Part shown: in pieces, positions 38,028 to 46,659 of the stretch | Numbering within the stretch: position 1 is the stretch's first letter | Layout of the letters: every line of letters begins with the position of its first letter | NCBI GenBank assembly: GCA_003574895.1 | Contig: PJFB01000001.1 | Span: 496,001-560,000, forward strand | Direction: 5' to 3' | DNA: 64,000 nucleotides | Source: Geobacter sp. | GTDB taxonomy: Bacteria > Desulfobacterota > Desulfuromonadia > Geobacterales > Pseudopelobacteraceae | The notes under the pieces: model-generated | What the model saw: only the letters and a program-made list of their open reading frames with translations | What the model was told of the DNA's origin: nothing | Databases searched by the model: none | Made by a program: the position numbers and the translations under genes

Positions 38028-39302
38028 TTACAAACTCCTTTTGACCTTGAGGCGCATCCCTTCAACCGCCTCTACAACCACCCGGTCACCGGCGGCAATT
38101 GGTTCCTCACTCCAGGCATCCCAATACTCGCCATTAACAAACACCTTCCCCTGTAGGTCAATATCGCTGTCGGCCTCCCCTTCCCGGCCCACCAGTCCCT
38201 CCCGGCCGGTTGTCGGCCTTAGGCGATGGGCGCCAATCACCTTGGCAACGGCAAACGCGAAAAAACCGGCCGTTGCCAGCACAGTAGTCAGGATTGCGCT
38301 CCAGGAAACCCGCAGATAGGGCTCTGGGGATTCAAACAGCATGAGCGATCCGAGCAGCATGGCAATAATTCCTCCGACCGTCAGCATGCCATGGGAAACA
38401 ATCTTGATCTCGGCAACGAAGAGTATCAGTGCCAGCAGAATCAGCAGAATCCCGGCATAATTAACCGGCAGGGACTGGAAGGCGAAGAAGGATAGGATCA
38501 GGGAAATCCCCCCGATGACTCCAGGCAGGATTGCTCCCGGGTTCGACAGTTCAAAAAAGAGCCCCAACATCCCCAGGATCATGAGCACATAGGCCACGTT
38601 GGGATTACTGATGGTATTGAGAATCCGTTCACCTGTTCCCATCTCGGCGGTTACAACTTCAACACCGGCAACGTGCAGCACGATTTCCCGGCCGTCCCGG
38701 TTGACAGTACGCCCTTCCAGCTTACGCAACAGGTCGGCCCGATCTGTTGCGATCAGGTCGATGACCCGGCCTTCCAACGCCTTTTCCGCGCTCAGGGAGA
38801 TGCTCTCGGTCACCATTTCCCGTGCCAGCATTTCATTCCTGCCGCGTTGCCGCGCTATCCCCTCCACATAGGCTGCAGCATCATTGACGATCTTTTTTTC
38901 CATGGTATTGTCGGGTTTCTCTCCGAGCGAAACCGGATGGGCGGCACCGATATTGGTGCCCGGCGCCATGGCGCTGACATCTGCCGCCAATGTAATGATA
39001 GCACCCGCCGAGGCTGCCCTGGCGCCGGAAGGCGCCACGTACACGGCAACCGGCACCGGGCTGGCGAGGATGTCCTTGACGATCTCGCGCATGGCAGTAT
39101 CAAGACCCCCAGGGGTATCTATATCGATCAACACCAGACTATCACCCTGTCGCTTCGCCGCTTCCAGGTTGCGATGAACGAACTGGGCAATAACCGGAGA
39201 AATAGGATCACTGATGTCAACCTCCAGTATTCTGCCCGGTTCGGCAGCCTGGAGCAAGGCGCAGACAAACAGGCCCATGACGACAACCATGCAAAAACGC
39301 AT
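38028..39302 (-). CDS. NfeD family membrane serine protease
   Basis: 424 residues: signal peptide (1-20), a ClpP-like protease domain with DTPGGLDTAMR, candidate nucleophile Ser98 in ARAASAGA and Lys136/137 as the likely general base, then four to five membrane helices and a C-terminal NfeD OB fold (about 355-424). In Pyrococcus the equivalent Ser/Lys protease cleaves the stomatin encoded next to it. I start at ATG 39302 because GGAGGT lies directly upstream and a signal peptide follows; longer in-frame starts lack this. Confidence 0.9.
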   Translation of the reverse strand: MRFCMVVVMGLFVCALLQAAEPGRILEVDISDPISPVIAQFVHRNLEAAKRQGDSLVLIDIDTPGGLDTAMREIVKDILASPVPVAVYVAPSGARAASAGAIITLAADVSAMAPGTNIGAAHPVSLGEKPDNTMEKKIVNDAAAYVEGIARQRGRNEMLAREMVTESISLSAEKALEGRVIDLIATDRADLLRKLEGRTVNRDGREIVLHVAGVEVVTAEMGTGERILNTISNPNVAYVLMILGMLGLFFELSNPGAILPGVIGGISLILSFFAFQSLPVNYAGILLILLALILFVAEIKIVSHGMLTVGGIIAMLLGSLMLFESPEPYLRVSWSAILTTVLATAGFFAFAVAKVIGAHRLRPTTGREGLVGREGEADSDIDLQGKVFVNGEYWDAWSEEPIAAGDRVVVEAVEGMRLKVKRSL

Positions 39303-39639
39303 ACGACCTCCGGGAGTCATTTCCTTATTCCAGTATACTCCCCAACCCGTTCCGGTCAAAAGAAAGACCTTGTTGGTGCTTTCTACACTTACTAAATCGC
39401 ACGGTTTCAATGTCGGCTATGTCTCTGATAATGCAGCCATAAAACCTGTTGCAGTTAATTCCTGCTTTGACAAAGCCAAATCGGAATGTTAATTATTCAA
39501 AAAATGCTATGATGTACGGGTTGAGTGCAAGAATGCTTTTCATACGATCATTTGACAACCGGGACCATGTGGATTCTCTGCCCATTTCCACTTATAAATC
39601 GATAATTTCAGACCCAATTCAAAACCAAGGATACAGTAT
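39303..39639. other. divergent intergenic region between nfeD and the aldo/keto reductase gene
   Basis: 337 bases with no gene I can support. It holds the nfeD ribosome site at its left edge and a possible plus-strand promoter (39467-39495). The sequence is AT-richer than its surroundings. No repeat or terminator is visible. Confidence 0.6.
39467..39495 (+). promoter_or_regulatory. possible sigma-70 promoter for the aldo/keto reductase
   Basis: TTGACA (39467-39472) and TAATTA (39490-39495) with a 17-base spacer; the leader would be about 135 bases. A second TTGACA at about 39553 lacks a good -10. Confidence 0.35.
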
Positions 39640-40590
39640 ATGAAACAGATACCTTTAGGCTCCACCGGCGTTTCCATCTTCCCGCTCATTTACGGCACGC
39701 TTCCGCTCGGTCCCCTGCAAGCCGGGCTCTCGCCCGAGGAAGGTGGGAAACTGATCCGTCATGCCCTGGAAAACGGGGTCAACATGATCGACACGGCGGC
39801 CCTGTATGGCACCTACCCCCACATCAGGGCAGGGTTGGCCGGCTGGCAGGGACAGGTGACCATAGCCTCAAAGACCCATGCAGCCGACAGGATAACGGCC
39901 AGGATGCACGTAGAGGAGGCGCTCCGCGAACTTGGGCGGGAACAGTTGGACATCGTCCATATCCACGGTGCCAGGCTCTCCGACCCATTTACAGATCGAA
40001 GTGAAATCCTGGCCGAGCTCCTATTGATGCAGCAAGAAGGAAAAATCGCCCACGTCGGGCTTTCGTCCCATTACATCGAGGCCTTCCGCCTGGCCCTTCA
40101 GCACCCAGAGATAAAGGTCGTCCATCCGCTCATCAACCGGACTGGCATGGGTATCCTTGACGGCTCGGCCGATGATATGGCCGAGGCGATAAGGTCCTGT
40201 GCCAATGCCGGCAAAGGGGTCTATGCCATGAAGGCCCTGGCGGGGGGCAACCTGATCTCCGAAGCCCGCCAGAGCATGGCCTATGTCGCTGCTCTGAACG
40301 GGGTCCATGGTGTGGCTGTCGGTATGCTCTCGCAACAGGAAATCGACGCCAACATCGCTTTCTTTGAACATGGTGTTGCGGATGACAAGGTCTGGAAAGA
40401 GCTGGAAAACCGGCGGCGCAGGCTGAAGATCATGGAGCAGTTCTGCAAAGGTTGCGGTCAATGCGTCGAGATATGTGGCAGCAAGGCATTATCGTTGGTG
40501 GATGGCAGGGCAAAGGTTGACGAATCCGCCTGTATCCTGTGCGGGTACTGCGGTGCAGGCTGCCCGGAATTCATGATCCGGGTGGTGTGA
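39640..40590 (+). CDS. aldo/keto reductase with C-terminal 4Fe-4S domain
   Basis: 316 residues. The N-terminal TIM barrel shows the catalytic Asp/Tyr region IDTAALYGTYPHIR and Lys in ASKTH (about 73-77). The C-terminus (about 265-312) carries a dicluster ferredoxin-like module: CKGCGQCVEIC and CILCGYCGAGC. Such fusions are common in anaerobes and are thought to link NAD(P)H and ferredoxin chemistry; the substrate is unknown. AGGA precedes ATG 39640. No terminator separates it from the small gene that follows. Confidence 0.9.
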   Translation: MKQIPLGSTGVSIFPLIYGTLPLGPLQAGLSPEEGGKLIRHALENGVNMIDTAALYGTYPHIRAGLAGWQGQVTIASKTHAADRITARMHVEEALRELGREQLDIVHIHGARLSDPFTDRSEILAELLLMQQEGKIAHVGLSSHYIEAFRLALQHPEIKVVHPLINRTGMGILDGSADDMAEAIRSCANAGKGVYAMKALAGGNLISEARQSMAYVAALNGVHGVAVGMLSQQEIDANIAFFEHGVADDKVWKELENRRRRLKIMEQFCKGCGQCVEICGSKALSLVDGRAKVDESACILCGYCGAGCPEFMIRVV

Positions 40591-40724
40591 CAGTTCGCCC
40601 GAGTGATGGCTACGTTCAAAAACCTGGACGCGCCCGGCTTGCGTAAGGTATATTGTCTAAATTCTGTTGCAATGACTTAATGAAGCGAAAATGGCTAAGT
40701 TGCCAACGCACGGGAGGGGCACAT

Positions 40725-40991
40725 ATGTTCAATACGAATGATGATTTGGGAGCTTCGCTCTTCAAGACATGGGACGAAACACAAAAAAGAGACGAAATCT
40801 CCAAGCTCGTGCAGGGGTACAGATCCGGCATACCGGCCGGCATCCTCTGCAAAATGACAGAAACCATCGCCGGCAACCGCAAAAAAGCGCGCAAGTACCT
40901 GCGCGAGTTTATGAACCTTGAAGAGCGGAAGGCCGCCGTGGCGAAAGAGCCAAGCTCGATGCAGGTCTTGCTCAAGGAATACCTGCTGTAG
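40725..40991 (+). CDS. 88-residue protein of unknown function
   Basis: ATG 40725 has GGGAGGGG at good distance; an upstream in-frame ATG at 40653 would add 24 residues of unlike composition and lacks a ribosome site. The product is hydrophilic and mostly helical with a basic middle (GNRKKARKYLREFMNLEERK), no signal peptide and one Cys. I recognise no family. It is closed by a clear terminator, which supports it being expressed. Confidence 0.65.
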   Translation: MFNTNDDLGASLFKTWDETQKRDEISKLVQGYRSGIPAGILCKMTETIAGNRKKARKYLREFMNLEERKAAVAKEPSSMQVLLKEYLL

Positions 40992-41016
40992 CTCCGATAT
41001 ACCGCAGACAGATATA

Positions 41017-41044
41017 CAAAAGCCCGCAATTAGCGGGCTTTTGT
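41017..41044. terminator. bidirectional terminator
   Basis: AGCCCGC (41021-41027), loop AATTA, GCGGGCT (41033-41039), with AAAA before and TTTT after, so it can end transcription both from the 88-residue gene (+) and from the lipoprotein gene (-). Confidence 0.85.
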
Positions 41045-41058
41045 ATTGATATGGCGGT

Positions 41059-42207
41059 TTACTGGTACTGGATATAGATCGGTTTAGGGTTCAGCCTTAG
41101 TACCTCCTTGGGCGTCAGCAGCCGATCCCCCTTCTTCGTGTCGTTATGAAAAAACAGCTTGAATCCGGTAAACTGGACCGGCTCAGCCACTACGTAAGAT
41201 TTGTATGAGTCGCGCTTTAGCCAGGGTGCGCCCCAACCGTCCATATTCAGGACGATCTGAACTTCCGGACGGACAATGATATTGCGGGCATTGGTGACAC
41301 CATTTTTTGTGAAGCGGTGCACGACAAGAACCTTGGGGGGCAAGTTGTATTTCTTGACCAAGTCCTTAAGATAGCCGGAAACATAGTTTATATCGGCTGC
41401 GTCGTAGGTGCCGATCTTTTTCCCCGGTTTTGCACCGCTCTTGATAAGGTTGAATTCCGGATCGATTCCCAGGTGCACGTCCTGGTTTTTCAGAAGCCAC
41501 TCGAAGCGGGGCAACACCGTCCGGATATCATCATGACCGGTCTGGATATCAATGAACAGGAGGGCGTTGGCCTCCTTTGCCCACCCATACACTTGAGTGA
41601 CGATGGCGTCCGGGATTATCATTCGATATTTCCCGGCCGTGCCTGCCTCTCCTTGAGCTACCACCGCAATCAAATGAAGGGCCGGCTGAACCGGGGTTGA
41701 AGGATCTGCCGCCTGCCAGCGGCCTACTTCGACCTTTAACCTTCGCAGCATTTCATCCTTGGGGTATTCGCCCAGAGCTCCCATTCGCTTGGAAAGCGGA
41801 TTCCCGTAAAAGGCAACAATCCGTTTCTGAGGCAGAATTGATCCCGGCAACGGGGCAGGGCATTTCACCGGCCACCCGCATTGCTTGGCAAAATCGGGAT
41901 CCTCGCCCGCGTTATATTTGATCTTGCTAACCGCTTTGGCGCCTGAAGAACCGTTTTTAGCGGAGTTGCCAGATTGGGACGACATAGCATCGAAAGTAGC
42001 CACATGACGGCTTGAGCTATTAGGTCTTAAAACTGCTGTTGCTGGCACTGGCGCGGACTTATCGCCAGCACTCCCGTTATTGTCGGCGGATGGCAATGGC
42101 CCGGACCGGTCGTTCTTGCAGCCGGCAAGGGAAAACAACAGGATCACGGTAACAGGCAAGACAAGGTTTTTAGGTTTGACTCTGATATTACGTAGCAAAT
42201 GCTTCAC
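41059..42207 (-). CDS. lipoprotein of unknown function
   Basis: 382 residues. I choose GTG 42207 because AAAGGAG lies six bases upstream; a TTG at 42234 is weaker. The signal peptide ends in the lipobox LAGC with Cys30, followed by a Ser/Gly/Asn-rich linker (about 31-95) and a folded domain (about 105-382) with alternating hydrophobic strands such as LHLIAVVAQG, ALLFIDIQTGHDD, VHLGIDPEF and PKVLVVHRF. The spacing of these strands suggests a TIM barrel of the glycoside-hydrolase kind (inference), but no family is recognised. It has terminators on both sides and stands alone. Confidence 0.8.
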   Translation of the reverse strand: MKHLLRNIRVKPKNLVLPVTVILLFSLAGCKNDRSGPLPSADNNGSAGDKSAPVPATAVLRPNSSSRHVATFDAMSSQSGNSAKNGSSGAKAVSKIKYNAGEDPDFAKQCGWPVKCPAPLPGSILPQKRIVAFYGNPLSKRMGALGEYPKDEMLRRLKVEVGRWQAADPSTPVQPALHLIAVVAQGEAGTAGKYRMIIPDAIVTQVYGWAKEANALLFIDIQTGHDDIRTVLPRFEWLLKNQDVHLGIDPEFNLIKSGAKPGKKIGTYDAADINYVSGYLKDLVKKYNLPPKVLVVHRFTKNGVTNARNIIVRPEVQIVLNMDGWGAPWLKRDSYKSYVVAEPVQFTGFKLFFHNDTKKGDRLLTPKEVLRLNPKPIYIQYQ

Positions 42208-42262
42208 TAACGGCTCCTTTAATATTATCAGCAATGCTGGAAGTAATTCGTACTAATGACAC

Positions 42263-42290
42263 AAAAAACCACAGGAGTTGTCCCCTGTGG
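42263..42290 (-). terminator. rho-independent terminator after the dCache histidine kinase
   Basis: Minus-strand CCACAGG/CCTGTGG stem (42284-42290 with 42269-42275), eight-base loop, then TTTTTT. It lies about 100 bases beyond the kinase stop and upstream of the lipoprotein gene. Confidence 0.75.
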
Positions 42291-42386
42291 CATTAAACAG
42301 GATGTTACTATATCACTACTCAGGCTGTGACGACAATGGTGAAAATGCTGGAAACCGCTGAAGTCCGTATACAACCGATTCCGTGA

Positions 42387-44225
42387 TCATACCTCGATAA
42401 TAAACTCCGCACCTTCGGCAGAATTGCGTGCCGTCAGCCTGCCATTCATGTTGTTTTCAATGATTACCTTGGACATATACAAGCCGATCCCTGTCCCCAT
42501 GGACTTATCCTTTGTCGTAAAATACGGGTCGAATATCTTGGGCATGATCTCCTCGGGTATGCCGCCTCCGTTGTCGCGAATGCTCAGAACTGAACGGCCG
42601 TTTTCACTGCCAAGGGTGATGGTTATGCATGGCTTCTCTATATTTCGCTCTACAAAAACATCACGTGCATTGGCCAAAATATTGAGCAACACCTGGCCGT
42701 ACTCGTTCTGATAACCTGTGGCGGTGACATCTCCCTGTGCCGCGATATCCACCCTGATGGCTTGACTCTCTAGAATTGCGGCAACAATTTCCAGTGAGTT
42801 AGTAATCACCTTGTTGACCACAAATTCCTGTTTTTCCTTGTCTTGCCGGAAAAAATTACGAAAATCATCAATGGTATGCGACATGTGCATGACAACTTCC
42901 ATGGCACTTTCCAACTCTTTGTTCAAAGCCTTTGCATCGATTTCGCCATCCTCGCAAGTAAGTTGAATATTCTGGAGGATCAGGCCAATGTTATTCAGGG
43001 GCTGTCGCCACTGATGGGCAATATTGTTGAACATCTCCCCCATGGCGACAAAGCGTCCCTGCTGAATGAGCATCTGGTCTTTTTGCCGGATTTCCGCAAC
43101 CGCAAGGTGTATGCGTTCCTTCATGGATTCATGTTGCCTATCCAGAGTATCGACCATCGTATTGAAGGCAGTCGCCAGGACCCCCACCTCATCCGTGGAT
43201 ACTACCTTGATCTGACGGGCAGTTCCGGTTTTTTCCTGCAGATGTTCAACATGTCGTGTCATGGCAGCCAGCGGCGACATCAGCCGCCTGGTTGCCAGCC
43301 AGCTGACCAGTAACAGTATGGAGGAAGCAAGTAAGGTAGCTAGGCCAAAATAGTGTTTGGTCGTATTTAGTGTCGCAAAGGCTTCCGATGCCGGGAAATT
43401 TGCTCCCAGTATCCAGGAAGTCATGCGCAAACGCTTTATGGATGTCAGCATGGGAATACCGTATGAGGTAACGGTTTCGCCGCTGCCTTCAAAACCTTGA
43501 AGAGCCAGGTCAATCAGCTTATTGACACCCGGCGCTGCCACTGATTTCATGATCCTTGACTTATCCGGGTGTACGATCAATGTCCGATTATTTGCGATCA
43601 GGAAATGGTATCCGGCATTGCCAATCTTTACCTTGGACAGTTCGGCAAGGAAGTTTTCGCCCAACAGGTCCAGACCTCCAGCCAATATGGCAATCATCTT
43701 TCCCTGCTTATCAAGGATCGGCGCTGTGACATTGATCGCCGGATGGCCAGGATTATGGGTGGAGACATATGGATCGGAAATGAATGGCTTTCCGGTGGCA
43801 ACCGTTATTCGGTGGAAGTCCCTGAAAGAAATATCCCTCCCCCTGCGATTAGGCAGGTACGGGCTCTCGGCAATCAGTCTCCCTTGGTAGGACAGTAAAA
43901 AGATGCCATTATCAAAGATCGACATTATTCCGGTTTGTCGGTCGAGAAAAGCTTGTCCGAGATCAGGGTGTGTCAGACAATCTTCAGGAACGGTTGCCGC
44001 GACGGCAATCAGGGCATCCTGTGCTATCCTGAGCTTGTCATCTATATTGTTAGCCAGGCATGTTACCAGGGAGAATTGCTGAGTAAAGATATATTCTTTG
44101 AATTTTTGTTCGGAATACAGCAGGGCAAGATAAGAGGCCGAGGTAACAAACAGAAAAAACAGCAATGTTACGGTCAGCGAAACCTTGGTTTTCAGGCTTA
44201 TGTTCTTGAAATAAGCCGCTAACAT
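42387..44225 (-). CDS. sensor histidine kinase with periplasmic dCache domain and HAMP
   Basis: 612 residues: an N-terminal helix (about 15-37), a dCache-type periplasmic sensor (40-280; ISFRDFHRI, FISDPYVST and ILAGGLDLLG are typical), a second helix (about 283-305), HAMP, a coiled coil, an H box in NNIAHQWRQPLNNI, and HATPase motifs (DNGGGIPE, GTGIGLYMSK). Small molecules such as organic or amino acids are usual dCache ligands. I start at ATG 44225, which has GGGGAA at good distance; ATG 44234 has its purine tract touching the codon. No receiver or partner regulator is adjacent. Confidence 0.88.
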   Translation of the reverse strand: MLAAYFKNISLKTKVSLTVTLLFFLFVTSASYLALLYSEQKFKEYIFTQQFSLVTCLANNIDDKLRIAQDALIAVAATVPEDCLTHPDLGQAFLDRQTGIMSIFDNGIFLLSYQGRLIAESPYLPNRRGRDISFRDFHRITVATGKPFISDPYVSTHNPGHPAINVTAPILDKQGKMIAILAGGLDLLGENFLAELSKVKIGNAGYHFLIANNRTLIVHPDKSRIMKSVAAPGVNKLIDLALQGFEGSGETVTSYGIPMLTSIKRLRMTSWILGANFPASEAFATLNTTKHYFGLATLLASSILLLVSWLATRRLMSPLAAMTRHVEHLQEKTGTARQIKVVSTDEVGVLATAFNTMVDTLDRQHESMKERIHLAVAEIRQKDQMLIQQGRFVAMGEMFNNIAHQWRQPLNNIGLILQNIQLTCEDGEIDAKALNKELESAMEVVMHMSHTIDDFRNFFRQDKEKQEFVVNKVITNSLEIVAAILESQAIRVDIAAQGDVTATGYQNEYGQVLLNILANARDVFVERNIEKPCITITLGSENGRSVLSIRDNGGGIPEEIMPKIFDPYFTTKDKSMGTGIGLYMSKVIIENNMNGRLTARNSAEGAEFIIEV

Positions 44226-44614
44226 TTTAGGCATTCCCCGTACATGTGCATAGGTTCAATAGTATTATTGCGCCCTAATATTTATACCGAAGCACTTTAA
44301 TTGCCAATCATCTACTTGAAGAATCATCACCATGCATTAGATAGAGATGCGCTCAATATTAAGATTTTAAATACCATATTATTCCTGATTAATATACTGC
44401 AAATTCAATGACTATATATGTTTTTTCGGAAATTTTTTCGTGGCCCAGCAAATTACCGAATTGCGGTACAGGGAAAATAGGCGTATTGTACCGCTCAAAT
44501 TATCTGTGATATCCTGACAAGTAATCACAACTTTATCCGGGGCAGATAAAACAGTTCTAAGCACATAACTAAAGGGGACATGTAATGGTCCCCTTTAGTT
44601 ATTGGACACAAATC
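44226..44614. other. AT-rich intergenic region with a 15-bp hairpin
   Basis: 389 bases between divergent genes. The first 300 or so are AT-rich and hold no supported gene, terminator or clear promoter. The last 50 hold a perfect inverted repeat at 44565-44602, described separately. Confidence 0.6.
44565..44602. repeat. perfect 15-bp inverted repeat upstream of the HAD gene
   Basis: Left arm 44565-44579 (ATAACTAAAGGGGAC) and right arm 44588-44602 are exact complements around the loop ATGTAATG. No T tract follows. It contains a GGGG ribosome-like site and an in-frame ATG at 44585 that the fold would occlude. It resembles AAAGGGGAC palindromes left near REP-type elements (inference). Confidence 0.7.
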
Positions 44615-45298
44615 ATGATAATTGACTGGAACAATATTGACACGGTTTTGCTCGATATGGACGGGACCTTGCTGGACAGGCATTTTGACGACCATTTCTG
44701 GCTGGAGCACGTGCCCAAGCGCTGGGCCGCCATTAATGCCACTACAGTGGAATACGCCCGAACACTCTTGCATGCCATGTTCAGATCCCAGGAAAACACA
44801 CTGAACTGGACCGATTTGGATTATTGGTCTGACCGACTGAAACTCGATATCCCGCTGCTGAAAAGAGAGGTCGAGCACCTGATCGCCATCCATCCTTTTG
44901 TCATTGAATTCCTCTTGTTCCTGAAACAGCATCGCAAATTCGTTTGGCTGGTTACCAATGCCCATTCCAAGACCCTTGACCTCAAAATGAAGGCCACCAG
45001 GATCGGGCCATATTTCGATGGCATTGTCTCGGCACACCAGGTTGGCCTGCCAAAGGAAGACAAGCGTTTTTGGGATCAGCTCGGGAAATTCATTTCATAC
45101 GATCCGGCCCGCACGCTGCTGGCAGAAGACAGCGAAACAAACCTTACGACAGCAGAACTTTTCGGCATAAGATATCTTATATATATCAGCCGCTTCAGTT
45201 CGACTATTCAGCCGAAAGCGTCCGAAAGATTCTGTTCGATCGATTATTTCAGCAGGTTGATTCCCGTTCAACACGATATGGCCGTGACGGTAGCCTGA
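44615..45298 (+). CDS. HAD-family hydrolase similar to GMP/IMP nucleotidase YrfG
   Basis: 227 residues. HAD motif I is LLDMDGTLLD (about 12-21), motif II the VTNAHSKTL segment, motif III the Lys in LPKEDKRFW, and motif IV EDSETNL. These and the length fit E. coli YrfG, which dephosphorylates GMP and IMP. I start at ATG 44615, which aligns with that family; ATG 44585 would add ten residues and lies in a hairpin. No clear ribosome site precedes 44615. Confidence 0.83.
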   Translation: MIIDWNNIDTVLLDMDGTLLDRHFDDHFWLEHVPKRWAAINATTVEYARTLLHAMFRSQENTLNWTDLDYWSDRLKLDIPLLKREVEHLIAIHPFVIEFLLFLKQHRKFVWLVTNAHSKTLDLKMKATRIGPYFDGIVSAHQVGLPKEDKRFWDQLGKFISYDPARTLLAEDSETNLTTAELFGIRYLIYISRFSSTIQPKASERFCSIDYFSRLIPVQHDMAVTVA

Positions 45299-45367
45299 AA
45301 TGTATATAGTTGACCATAGCGCATTCACAAAACTACAGTAAAATACTCATAATCGACGGATACTCAC

Positions 45368-46105
45368 ATGAAATCTATTTTTATCTGCATCTCCCTTATA
45401 ATGTTCACAACACTGCCTGTCATGGCAGAAAATGAACTCACCATCGGGAAATTCAGTTCTGCCGACCTCTCCGGGTGGAAGGAACAAACCTATTTTAGTT
45501 CAAAGAAAACCGCCTATTCTTTTGTGCAGGACAACGGCAAGACGGTTCTTATGGGAAGAAGCAACAATTCTGCTTCCGGTATGATATACAAGATCAAGTT
45601 GGATCCTCAAAAATATCCGATTATCAAATGGTCTTGGAAGATCGAACACACACTGAAAAACGCCAATGACAGAACAAAGGAAGGAAACGATTTTGCCGCG
45701 CGTCTTTATGTCGTTTTTCCCAGGGGATTTTTCTCTAGTACGCGAGCTATCGAATATGTCTGGGGCAATACCATGCACAGTGGCGAAAGCGCACGCAGCC
45801 CTTACTCAAAGAATTTCGTCATGATCGCGGTTGATTCAGGCGATGGACTTGCAGGACGGTGGGTTTTTCACAAACGCAATATTGCCGAGGATTATCGCAA
45901 CAGTTTTGGAGAAGAAGTACCCAAGATAGGCGCTATCGCCATCATGACCGACAGTGACAACACCCATGAATCCTCCATCGGTTACTACGGTGACATCACC
46001 TTGATGCAGGCACCAAAAGAGGAAGAACAAAAATCAAAAGAGCCGTCACAAAAAGAACAGCCGGGATTCAATGGCTCTTCTGCCACCACCCCGGCTGTTC
46101 CTTAA
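45368..46105 (+). CDS. DUF3047 periplasmic protein
   Basis: 245 residues with a signal peptide (1-20, ending VMA) and a DUF3047-like beta-rich domain (about 25-215): KYPIIKWSWKIE, FAARLYVVFP, IEYVWGN and IAIMTDSDNT are the family pattern. The last 30 residues are a Lys/Glu/Gln-rich low-complexity tail. Function unknown. The tail-coding sequence also contains a terminator hairpin that works for the convergent ytxH-like gene. Confidence 0.85.
   Translation: MKSIFICISLIMFTTLPVMAENELTIGKFSSADLSGWKEQTYFSSKKTAYSFVQDNGKTVLMGRSNNSASGMIYKIKLDPQKYPIIKWSWKIEHTLKNANDRTKEGNDFAARLYVVFPRGFFSSTRAIEYVWGNTMHSGESARSPYSKNFVMIAVDSGDGLAGRWVFHKRNIAEDYRNSFGEEVPKIGAIAIMTDSDNTHESSIGYYGDITLMQAPKEEEQKSKEPSQKEQPGFNGSSATTPAVP
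46050..46100 (-). terminator. terminator of the YtxH gene, lying inside the DUF3047 coding region
   Basis: Minus-strand GAACAGCCGGG (46090-46100) pairs perfectly with CCCGGCTGTTC (46055-46065) over a 24-base loop, and TTTTT follows at 46050-46054. It lies 45 bases beyond the YtxH stop, in the last codons of the opposite gene. Confidence 0.7.
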
Positions 46106-46144
46106 AACAAAACAATTTATCTCAAAATGTTATGGTATCGGTTA

Positions 46145-46486
46145 TCACATCCTGCTTAACTTTGTCCTGAACTTTTCCAAGCGGGACGCACCCTCCTCTA
46201 TCAGACGGATCAGGTCCTTCCGGGCGCCCACGGCAACATCCTTGCCCTTCTCAACCAGTTCATCGGTCTTGTCGCCGATACTCTCCACAAGGTCATTAAT
46301 ATTGTCAGAGAGATCATCCACCGCTTCCTCGGCACGTGTTTTTACCCTTTTGGCATAACGTGATATGTCCCGGCGTGTTTTTTTGCCGGACTGTGGGGCC
46401 ATAAGCAGTGTCAGGCCAGCACCAATAATTCCGCCCGCCAACACCAGCAACGCTGCCGCTGCAACCTTCTTGTCATTGTCTCCCAT
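46145..46486 (-). CDS. YtxH domain protein
   Basis: 113 residues: a glycine/alanine-rich N-terminal transmembrane helix (about 9-28, GGIIGAGLTLLMAPQSG), then a long amphipathic helix rich in Lys, Asp and Val. This YtxH/gas-vesicle-like class is stress-linked in several bacteria; no reaction is known. GGGAGGG precedes ATG 46486. It is a single gene with its own terminator. Confidence 0.87.
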   Translation of the reverse strand: MGDNDKKVAAAALLVLAGGIIGAGLTLLMAPQSGKKTRRDISRYAKRVKTRAEEAVDDLSDNINDLVESIGDKTDELVEKGKDVAVGARKDLIRLIEEGASRLEKFRTKLSRM

Positions 46487-46603
46487 GATACCCTCCCCTT
46501 AATTGAAATGTCTGAAATAGCTGGGTGAAGCATTGTTGAAAATCTTTTTATTTAATTTTACCCGGCAGACATCTTAAGTCAAGAAAAGTCCGGTTGTTGC
46601 CGG

Positions 46604-46633
46604 TTGACATTCCGCGTCAATATAAATTATAAC
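46604..46633 (+). promoter_or_regulatory. sigma-70 promoter of the LuxR-type regulator
   Basis: TTGACA (46604-46609) and TATAAC (46628-46633), spacer 18, with 26 bases to the preferred GTG start. Confidence 0.6.
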
Positions 46634-46659
46634 GGATTAACAAAATTAAAGGTGTGCCT

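Noticed and set aside
44440-44480. Possible sigma-54 site (TGGCCC...)
   Set aside because: The GC element at the fixed -12 spacing is missing.
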